This document shows, one piece after another, positions 25,734 to 36,080 of a DNA stretch of 37,787 nucleotides (positions are counted from its first letter, which is position 1; each line of letters begins with the position of its first letter). The position numbers and the translations under genes were made by a program. This DNA is from Candidatus Zixiibacteriota bacterium (GTDB lineage Bacteria > Zixibacteria > MSB-5A5 > GN15 > FEB-12). A model generated the notes under the pieces. The model saw only the letters and a list, made by a program, of their open reading frames with translations. It did no database searches and was not told where the DNA came from. The stretch spans positions 1-37,787 of the forward strand of contig JAJRTA010000194.1 in the NCBI GenBank assembly GCA_024278515.1, given 5' to 3'.

Positions 25734-25827
25734 GTGCTCATCCCTAAGCAGGGTCGTCATCCAATGACCCTACCAAAGATCTCGTGTCGCGCTCAGATAA
25801 ACTTTTGTGCCGGACGCATCGCCGACT

Positions 25828-29499
<3,672 letters not shown>

Positions 29500-29657
29500 G
29501 CCGTACCTCCTGTACAAGAGCAACAAAATACCAGGACGGGCCGTTCCCTGGCCGGATAGTAATCCTGATAATCCGTTGCTGCTTGATAAATTACATGAAA
29601 TCCAGTGTATTTCTCGAGCAAACTACCCGCAATTCATTACTTTATTTAATCTGCGGG

Positions 29658-29673
29658 GTACAATATGTAGTAG
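29658..29673. promoter_or_regulatory. NrdR box 1
   Basis: GTACAATATGTAGTAG matches the core of the NrdR consensus (acaCwAtATaTwGtgt) at 9 of 10 central positions. It lies 31 bp, start to start, from box 2, the spacing known for tandem NrdR boxes. It is about 160 bp upstream of the nrdJ start. Confidence 0.7.
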
Positions 29674-29688
29674 CTGTTGGATCGTACC

Positions 29689-29704
29689 CCACTAAAAATA
29701 GTGT
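29689..29704. promoter_or_regulatory. NrdR box 2
   Basis: CCACTAAAAATAGTGT matches the NrdR consensus at 13 of 16 positions and is a clean inverted repeat (CACTA/TAGTG). Paired with box 1 at 31 bp. A further GGGGTAC/GTACCCC inverted repeat (29655-29661/29684-29690) sits across the pair. NrdR is the known repressor of ribonucleotide reductase genes; nrdR itself is not in the window. Confidence 0.75.
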
Positions 29705-29876
29705 TTTTTTCAAGAAAATTCTATTTTACTGATATATAGGCTTGTATCAAAAAAAAGAGCATTTCAAAAAATCACGGTTTTGCCAACCATCCCCCAATTA
29801 ATAAATCCAACACACATAATATGCAGTACGGCAATAGGTTACAACGCCTCTATTATTTATCGGTGTTCGCCTGATC

Positions 29877-29973
29877 TTTTCCACAGATTAAAATTCGTCA
29901 ATTGATTGATATTTAAGTAATTATCAAACATTCAACAGTAAATAAACAGCTTTTCCACAAATATTGTGGATAA
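29877..29973. promoter_or_regulatory. DnaA-box cluster in AT-rich DNA
   Basis: TTTTCCACA at 29877-29885 and 29951-29959 on the plus strand (one mismatch to TTATCCACA) and a perfect TTATCCACA on the minus strand at 29965-29973. The last two face each other across 5 nt. A further one-mismatch site is at 30204-30212 (minus). The surrounding 29.70-29.97 kb is AT-rich. DnaA is known to regulate nrd genes in Escherichia coli, so a role in nrdJ control fits. An origin-like site is an alternative. Confidence 0.6.
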
Positions 29974-30145
29974 CAACCAGTTCCGTCGTCAAGCATAATT
30001 ACGGAAGTATATCCTCTGTTCAAGGCTGATCACATTTTCGTTTGAGTACTAATTGCGTACTGCCATAAATACGAAAAGACCGCCTGGGGACTGGATTTTC
30101 AGAGGTCTTAATAGAGATTTTTTTGATAAAAACCGTATTTTTCTC
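29974..30145. other. Intergenic stretch with a weak terminator-like hairpin
   Basis: AAGACC...GGTCTT (30076-30109) with inner CTG/CAG pairing precedes a T-run at 30118-30124 by 9 nt. No ORF with a ribosome binding site is seen. Confidence 0.35.
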
Positions 30146-30173
30146 TTGACAAGATTTGGAAGTTTGTTATGTT
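30146..30173 (+). promoter_or_regulatory. Strong promoter of a short transcript
   Basis: TTGACA (30146-30151) is followed by a 16-nt spacer and TATGTT (30168-30173). A TG two bases before the -10 gives an extended -10. Transcription would start near 30178-30181. Confidence 0.65.
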
Positions 30174-30176
30174 GTT

Positions 30177-30256
30177 GGTGCAATCGGAAAGTGTTACTCT
30201 TTCTGTGGATTACCTAATATCGTCCGCCCAGGCAGGCTCCACCTGTCTGGGTTTTT
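30177..30256 (+). ncRNA. Candidate small RNA or attenuated leader (about 80 nt)
   Basis: Directly after the promoter comes a hairpin GGT(GC)AATC(G)GAAAG ... CTTTC(TGTG)GATTACC (30177-30214), a short linker, then a GC-rich hairpin with T5. No ORF lies inside. The architecture promoter, hairpin, intrinsic terminator is that of a free-standing sRNA. Because the LtaS-like gene starts 254 nt further on in the same direction, a terminating leader (attenuator or riboswitch) is the main alternative. It is not SRP RNA: the GGAA-loop domain is absent. Confidence 0.55.
30227..30256 (+). terminator. Rho-independent terminator
   Basis: CCCAGGCAGG and CCTGTCTGGG form a 10-bp stem with one G-T pair and a 5-nt loop, followed at once by TTTTT. 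There is no plus-strand gene before it other than the candidate RNA. Confidence 0.85.
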
Positions 30257-30509
30257 CATTGGTGTAAACTGCATCTCCCACATATCCGAACAAATCACGA
30301 TTCATTGCTACATTAGTTGAGTTTTATATGTTTGTGTCGCCTGATTCTGTCGGCAATTTTATCTGGTTGCAGGCTCCGGTCAGGTATGACTTTTGTTAGT
30401 CCATTTTCACGGTCTGGACAATCACCTCCCTACGGCACTGCAATGCTCGAGCTTTCCACCGGTGGGGTATCAGCTTGACTTCACTTTCCGATTCCTGCAT
30501 CATGGCCGG
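30257..30509. other. Leader region before the LtaS-like gene
   Basis: 253 nt without a strong promoter or hairpin that I can defend. The ORF track extends the LtaS-like frame to 30393, but that extension is not hydrophobic or family-like. Confidence 0.4.
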
Positions 30510-32564
30510 ATGAAAAAACCTCGTGATAGTCTTTTCGGGTTGCGCCCCGGTTATATCTCGCTACCGGCTCTTTACGCTCTGGCCATGGCCGGAGTACTGA
30601 CATTGTTTTTCGAGCTGTGGCGGTTTATCCTGATGGTAAGGTTATGGGACCGGGCATCGGAACTGCCGGGATGGGTCTTGTTTAAGTCTTTTCTGGTCGG
30701 TGCGCGATTTGATCTGGTAATTGCCTGTTACCTGACAGTTTTTCTGTATGTTCTCTCGATCATTCCCGGTCTGGAGATAACGCGTCGAAAGTGGACGCTT
30801 AGTTTTCATACCGGGCTGTTGTCGGTTGTGGCGGCGGTTATTTTTCTCATGCATATGGTCGATCTGGAGTTCTATTCGTTTTTCAACTCCCGCCTGAACG
30901 GGGTGGCTCTCACCTGGCGTGAAACTCCGGGGATGGCTCTGTCGATGATCTGGGACATGTTCCCGGTGGTTTGGTACCTGCTTATGACGGCTGTCATTCT
31001 GATCGGGTTCATTTTGATCATGGGTCGAATCAGGCGATGGTTGTTCGACGGACGAGCCGGCTCATCGATCCGGGTAAACCTGATCTATCTGCCGGTGGTT
31101 ACTGCGATCCTGTTTGTCGGAGCGCGGGGACGGCTGGCCGACAAGTCGCCCATCCGCAGCGGCGTAGCCTATTTTTCCGAATATGATCTGGCCAACCAGA
31201 TGGCGCTGAATCCCGCCTTTACTTTCTGGCGCGATGCGATCTATGACGCCCGCGACAAGGAGCAGCTTGCTAAGATGATGGCCACGGTGCAATCGACCGG
31301 CGGGGAGCCTTTGGTGCGGCGTCTTCTCGGAATGCCGGACAGCCTGATTAACCGGACCGATCAGAAAATCTGCCGCCCGGTGAGATTTGAAAAACAGAAT
31401 GAAGACCCGCCCAACGTGATGATCGTGATGATGGAGTCATTCGGCAGTACGAAACTGGGCGCGCTGGACAACCGTTTTCCCTGGGACCTCTCTCCCTGTT
31501 TTGATTCGCTGGTTGAGGAAGGTATTCTTTTCACCAATTTCTATTCAGCCGGGATGCACACATACAGTGGTGTCTTCAGCACTCTTACCGGCAGTCCCCA
31601 CCAGTTCACCGAACTGGTGATGAAGCAGGTACCGGGGCAGACACATTTTCGTTCGCTGGCCGCCGTGCTAAAGGATTACGGTTACAACACCTGGTTTTTT
31701 ACCACTCACGACCCGCATTTTGACAATATGCAGGGGTTCGCCATGTCCAACGGCATCAACCGGGTGGTTTCCTCGCTCGATTTCGACCCTGATGAATGGA
31801 TAGGGACCTGGGGTGTTCCGGATCATGTGCTGTTTGATCGTGTCGTCGAGGTGCTTGGGAACGAAAACCATGACCGGTGGTTCGCGATGCTGCTTTCCAC
31901 CTCCAACCATGGCCCCTGGAAAGTTCCCGATGTGCCGTTTGCCAGGATAGCTGATACCGCCGACAAAGCCGACGAGCTGAACGCTTTCAAATACTCGGAC
32001 TGGTCGCTGGGCCGCCTGGTCAGACGGATGCAGAACGATCCGGCTTTCTCCAACACACTGATTTTCATAACCGCCGACAACGGCACTCCGTACGGCCAGA
32101 CACTGGATTTGGATCTTACCTATTTCCAGATTCCGCTTTTGATACTTGATACCGATAATCGTATCCCGGCCGGTCTGCGAGTCGACCGGCTGGGGGGTCA
32201 GCTTGATATTCTCGCTACCGTGATGGGGCAGGTGCGTCTCGATTACGACAACTACAGTTTCGGACATGATCTGCTGGACAGCAGTCTTGAAATCACCGAC
32301 TACGCCCAGTTTTCTGAGTGGTACCGGGTTGGTTATATCGAAGGCGACTACTATGCCATCTATCGATTACGGGGTCAGCAAGGCTCCTGTTACCGTCTCG
32401 ATGATTTAACCGATGATCTGGTCGTTTCAAATCCGGCCGTAGCAACTCCTCTGATAGACAAGGCGGCCGCTATATTCCGTACCGGGTGGGAAAACATGAG
32501 ACGCCCTGTTCCGGATCATTCACTTGTTGATGGTCACACGGTTAATGTTCTGTCGGGTCCTTAA
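30510..32564 (+). CDS. LtaS-like membrane phosphoglycerol/phosphoethanolamine-type transferase (sulfatase fold)
   Basis: 684 residues from the ATG at 30510 (MKKPRDSLFGLRPGYISLPALY). Four to five N-terminal membrane helices (about 15-230) precede a periplasmic sulfatase-fold domain. Metal/nucleophile motifs of the LtaS/OpgB family are present: MMESFG (Glu309), HTYSGVFSTLTG (Thr351, expected nucleophile), STSNHGPW and TADNG (Asp523). In LtaS the last motif is normally DHG, with His as metal ligand; here it is Asn524. Family members move glycerol-phosphate or ethanolamine-phosphate onto lipids or glycans. In a Gram-negative the likely acceptor is a periplasmic glycan or lipid A/LPS; this is inference. 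No clear Shine-Dalgarno precedes the start. Confidence 0.85.
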   Translation: MKKPRDSLFGLRPGYISLPALYALAMAGVLTLFFELWRFILMVRLWDRASELPGWVLFKSFLVGARFDLVIACYLTVFLYVLSIIPGLEITRRKWTLSFHTGLLSVVAAVIFLMHMVDLEFYSFFNSRLNGVALTWRETPGMALSMIWDMFPVVWYLLMTAVILIGFILIMGRIRRWLFDGRAGSSIRVNLIYLPVVTAILFVGARGRLADKSPIRSGVAYFSEYDLANQMALNPAFTFWRDAIYDARDKEQLAKMMATVQSTGGEPLVRRLLGMPDSLINRTDQKICRPVRFEKQNEDPPNVMIVMMESFGSTKLGALDNRFPWDLSPCFDSLVEEGILFTNFYSAGMHTYSGVFSTLTGSPHQFTELVMKQVPGQTHFRSLAAVLKDYGYNTWFFTTHDPHFDNMQGFAMSNGINRVVSSLDFDPDEWIGTWGVPDHVLFDRVVEVLGNENHDRWFAMLLSTSNHGPWKVPDVPFARIADTADKADELNAFKYSDWSLGRLVRRMQNDPAFSNTLIFITADNGTPYGQTLDLDLTYFQIPLLILDTDNRIPAGLRVDRLGGQLDILATVMGQVRLDYDNYSFGHDLLDSSLEITDYAQFSEWYRVGYIEGDYYAIYRLRGQQGSCYRLDDLTDDLVVSNPAVATPLIDKAAAIFRTGWENMRRPVPDHSLVDGHTVNVLSGP

Positions 32565-32637
32565 CACAACACACCTCAGGCGTGACGGGACGGGATGTGT
32601 TGGATCGGTTGTATGGCTTCCGGGTCAGACCCGGAAG

Positions 32638-32699
32638 CCGGTTCTATTTCGCGTCATGCTGAACTTGATTCAGCATCCAGAAAACAAATGTGCATGGAT
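32638..32699. repeat. Dispersed intergenic repeat, copy 2
   Basis: CCGGTTCTATTTCG through AAAACAAATGTGCATGGAT matches 25535-25595 with about eight differences. Like copy 1, it is immediately preceded by a CCGGGTC-type palindrome (32615-32639). Confidence 0.75.
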
Positions 32700-32820
32700 C
32701 GGAATGATATTCATTGGATGCCCCCGTCCGCTATGCTTCGGGATACAAGACACAGGCCTGCACAAAAAAATAAAGCTTCGTCAAACCATTTTTCGGGGAA
32801 AGTCCATTTACGGATAAAGA

Positions 32821-32850
32821 TTGACTTTCAAATCATCTTTCGCTTATTAT
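32821..32850 (+). promoter_or_regulatory. Promoter candidate of the hybrid histidine kinase
   Basis: TTGACT (32821-32826), 18-nt spacer and TATTAT (32845-32850), each 5/6 to the sigma-70 consensus. Start would be near 32857, about 110 nt before the ATG. Confidence 0.45.
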
Positions 32851-32967
32851 TGACTCTGATACAATGTTTGTATTCCCTGTGCCGGCCTTTTGTGCCGAGG
32901 GCCTGTCCGTTCAGTTCAGAAATTAAAAAGATCTTGGTTCAAAATAATAATATCAGGATGACCCCGC

Positions 32968-35900
32968 ATGAAAAAAGATACCCGGATACTTTTATTATCA
33001 ATCATGTTCGGACTGCTCTTCTGGTTGACGGATTCGTTGATTGATTACACAACCGTTTCAGGAGCTGATTTTTGGGGCTTGCTGTTTACCTCTGTCCCTG
33101 CTCATGAAATCTATATGCGCAGTGCCGCATTCGGCTTTTTTGTGCTATTCGGTATCGTACTTTCGATTTTGCTCCGGCGCCCCGGATACGCTGAGGCGAT
33201 AGTTGAAAAAGGTGCGGAAAATTTTACCACAGCGTTGAAGAGCATCGGTGACGGAGTTATTGTCACCGATAATAAAGGTATCGTGACATTCATAAACCCG
33301 ATGGCGGAACAGTTGACCGGCTGGCTCTCCGGGGAGGCGTTGGGAAGTCCAATCGAAGAAGTTTTTAATATTACCAATGAGTTCACCAACGAGAAAGCCA
33401 AGAATCCGATCACGCGGGTGTTGAATGAAGGGGTCGTGGTAGGTTTGGCCAATCATACGCAACTGACCTCGCGGGACGGTACGGTCTGTCCGATTGATGA
33501 CAGCGGCGCTCCTGTTTTGAATGCGTCCGGGGATATTGTAGGGGCGGTTCTGGTATTTCGTGATATAAGCGAACGCCGCTCGGCTGAGAAACGGATCAGC
33601 CATTTGAATTCGGTATTGCTGGCTGTCCGTAACGTAAACCAACTGATTACTCGTGAGAAGGATCCGGTAAAGCTGATTCAGGAATCGTGTAACTGCCTGG
33701 TTGAAACCAGGGGGTACGACTGCGCCTGGATCGCTCTGACCGATGATCATGGTAAAGTTATAAATGTGGTATATGCAGGCTCCAATGTTGGTTTTAAGAG
33801 TCTGGACCGGAGGATGAAAGAAGGAGACTTCCCGACCTGTTGTCGATTGGCCGCTCAGCAGCTTGGTGTTGTAACAATTAAAGGTCCGTCGGAGGAATGT
33901 CCGGAATGTCCGCTTGTTGATCATTTCCCCCGTTCCGGCACTTTTGTCACGCAACTGCATTATGACGGTCATTACTACGGTTTCCTTGCGGCATACCTTC
34001 CGATCCATCTGGTGGACGACCCGGAAGAGAAAGCGCTGTTTGAGGAAGTGGCCGGAGATATCGCCTTTGCGCTTTTTGCTATCGAGCAGCAGGAGATTAT
34101 TCAGGAAGCTGTCCGCAGGGAAAAGTTGGTAACAGACAGGCTGAAGCTTTCCATAGAAAACATGATGGATGCTTACGCTTTGCATGAGGCGATCTTCGAT
34201 GAAAACGGCCGCATGAAAGACTATCGTTTTCTTCAATGGAACACGGCCGCTGAACAGATAACCGGACGTAAAAGCGAAGAAGTAATCGGGCGTACAGCTC
34301 TGGAACTGTTCCCCGGTGTAGCTGAGCGCGGTCTTTTGGACCGCTACGCCGATGTCGTGGCCACGGGAAAACCCGCTTACATTGAAGATTTCTATTACGA
34401 AGGAGATAATCTCAATATCGCCTTTGATATTGCCTGTTTTCGTGTCGATGAAAAGCATTTCGTTTGCGTTTTTCGCAACATAACCGATCGAAAGCAGATA
34501 GAAGAGGCTCTTGCCCGCGAACGGGAAAGGCTGGCTGTGACGCTCAGTTCGATCGGCGATGCTGTCATCGCGACCGATACGCAGGGAGAGATCGTACTGT
34601 TCAATAAGATGGCCGAACGGTTGACCGGGTACAATGAGCAGGAAGCCATAGGGCGACCTTTACACGAGGCGTTCAGGATTATCGATGCGGAAACACGCGA
34701 GGAGCTGCCCAATCCGGTTGAAAAACTGGTTGATTCCGGACGGGTGTCGGGTTTTTCCAGGGAGACACTGCTTATTTCCAAAAACGGTACGGAGCTTGTG
34801 ATAGATGATTCCGGCGCGCCGATACGTGAGCCAAGCGGGAAGATAATCGGGGTTGTTCTGGTTTTCAGGGATGTTACCGAAACCCGGCGATTGCGGGATA
34901 TGGCGATGCGCGCCCAGCGACTGGAAACAGCCGGCCGGATAGCCGGTCAGGTGGCGCATGATTTCAATAATCTGCTGGCCCCGCTGATGGCCTACCCGGA
35001 GTTTATCAGGGAAGCGCTTCCGGAAGGTGACGAGGCGCGTGGATTTGTTGACAAAATCGAAAGCGCCGCCGAGCAGATTGCCGACATCAATCAGCAACTG
35101 CTTACTCTCGGCCGTCGCGGACATTATACGGTGGCGCCGTTCTCATTGAATGACACTGTCCGCGAAGTTGTAAAACAGCTCAGCCCGGTCCCTTCCAATC
35201 TGGCTTTGGATATCGAACTGGCCGAAGATCTGATGCCTGTCAGGGGCGGCTCTGCCCAGGTTTTCAGAGCGGTTTCCAATCTTGTTTCCAACGCCCGCGA
35301 CGCCATGCAGGATATCGGACGACTGCATATTAGAACAGAGAACTTCTATCTCGAAAACATGGTTGGAGTTCACGGTCCCATACCGGTCGGCGAATATGTC
35401 AAACTTACCGTTACCGATACCGGCCCGGGGCTTCCCGACGGTATGATCACCAGGATTTTCGAACCGTTTTTCACGACCAAGACGGTCGATCGGCGACGCG
35501 GCTCCGGGCTTGGTCTGAGCATTGTCCATGCCGTGATGGAAGATCATAACGGCTACATAGATGTGAAGAGCTGGCCGGGGCATGGAACCTCGTTCTTTTT
35601 ATATTTCCCCGCCGTACGTGATTCTGTGGTCGGAGATCAGGAAGATGATGACAGTATTGTCGGCGGCAACGAGAAAATAGTGGTAGTCGATGATGACCCC
35701 TTCCAGCGCGAGGTTACCATTACCCTGTTGGAAAAACTGGGCTATGAGGCTGTCGCTGTTGAAGGCGGCGAGAAGGCGGTGGATCTCCTGAAGTCCGATT
35801 CGTGCGATCTGCTGATTCTCGATATGATAATGCCGGGCGGAATAGACGGCGCCGAGACATACGAACAGATTCTCGCATTCCATCCCGGCCAGAAAGCTGT

Positions 35901-36042
35901 CATCGTGTCCGGGTATGCTGAAAGTGAAAGAGTTCAGCATGCGATCGGACTGGGAGCCGGAGCCTTTGTACGCAAACCGCTGACGATGAAATCTCTTGCC
36001 CTGGCTGTTCGCAGGGAACTGGACCGGGTCACGATGGAATAG
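32968..36042 (+). CDS. Hybrid sensor histidine kinase (2TM-PAS-GAF-PAS-PAS-HisKA-HATPase-REC)
   Basis: 1024 residues. Two membrane helices (about 7-25 and 48-68) bracket a short loop. Then: PAS (about 82-205, FTTALKSIGDGVIVTDNKGIVTFINPMAEQLTGW); GAF-like (about 210-375) with a Cys cluster (FPTCCRLA, ECPECPLVDHF); PAS (about 385-505); PAS (about 515-640, LSSIGDAVIATDTQGEIVLFNKMAERLTGY). His664 in GQVAHDFNNLLAPL is the phosphorylation site; the ATPase has NLVSNARDAM, DTGPGLP and GSGLGLSIVHAVM. The C-terminal receiver domain has VVDDD and phospho-acceptor Asp952 in LLILDMIMPGG, plus Lys in VRKPL. No partner regulator lies beside it, so it is an orphan hybrid kinase. AGGA lies about 9 nt before the ATG. 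Signal unknown. Confidence 0.95.
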   Translation: MKKDTRILLLSIMFGLLFWLTDSLIDYTTVSGADFWGLLFTSVPAHEIYMRSAAFGFFVLFGIVLSILLRRPGYAEAIVEKGAENFTTALKSIGDGVIVTDNKGIVTFINPMAEQLTGWLSGEALGSPIEEVFNITNEFTNEKAKNPITRVLNEGVVVGLANHTQLTSRDGTVCPIDDSGAPVLNASGDIVGAVLVFRDISERRSAEKRISHLNSVLLAVRNVNQLITREKDPVKLIQESCNCLVETRGYDCAWIALTDDHGKVINVVYAGSNVGFKSLDRRMKEGDFPTCCRLAAQQLGVVTIKGPSEECPECPLVDHFPRSGTFVTQLHYDGHYYGFLAAYLPIHLVDDPEEKALFEEVAGDIAFALFAIEQQEIIQEAVRREKLVTDRLKLSIENMMDAYALHEAIFDENGRMKDYRFLQWNTAAEQITGRKSEEVIGRTALELFPGVAERGLLDRYADVVATGKPAYIEDFYYEGDNLNIAFDIACFRVDEKHFVCVFRNITDRKQIEEALARERERLAVTLSSIGDAVIATDTQGEIVLFNKMAERLTGYNEQEAIGRPLHEAFRIIDAETREELPNPVEKLVDSGRVSGFSRETLLISKNGTELVIDDSGAPIREPSGKIIGVVLVFRDVTETRRLRDMAMRAQRLETAGRIAGQVAHDFNNLLAPLMAYPEFIREALPEGDEARGFVDKIESAAEQIADINQQLLTLGRRGHYTVAPFSLNDTVREVVKQLSPVPSNLALDIELAEDLMPVRGGSAQVFRAVSNLVSNARDAMQDIGRLHIRTENFYLENMVGVHGPIPVGEYVKLTVTDTGPGLPDGMITRIFEPFFTTKTVDRRRGSGLGLSIVHAVMEDHNGYIDVKSWPGHGTSFFLYFPAVRDSVVGDQEDDDSIVGGNEKIVVVDDDPFQREVTITLLEKLGYEAVAVEGGEKAVDLLKSDSCDLLILDMIMPGGIDGAETYEQILAFHPGQKAVIVSGYAESERVQHAIGLGAGAFVRKPLTMKSLALAVRRELDRVTME

Positions 36043-36080
36043 ACAGCCGGACGTTACTATTGTAGTCCTGATATCCTGTA

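Larger units (their letters stand above)
32565..32967. other. Intergenic region between LtaS-like gene and histidine kinase
   Basis: 403 bp. It contains CAACACA/TGTGTTG just after the stop, a 12-bp perfect palindrome GGCTTCCGGGTC/GACCCGGAAGCC (32615-32639), the dispersed repeat copy 2 and the kinase promoter candidate. No gene is seen. Confidence 0.6.

Noticed and set aside
30177-30256. SRP (4.5S) RNA or 6S RNA identity for the short transcript
   Set aside because: Lacks the SRP apical GGNA loop and flanking conserved bases; far too short for 6S RNA.
30393-30509. 39-residue N-terminal extension of the LtaS-like protein
   Set aside because: Not hydrophobic, no Shine-Dalgarno, unlike family N-termini; ATG at 30510 preferred.
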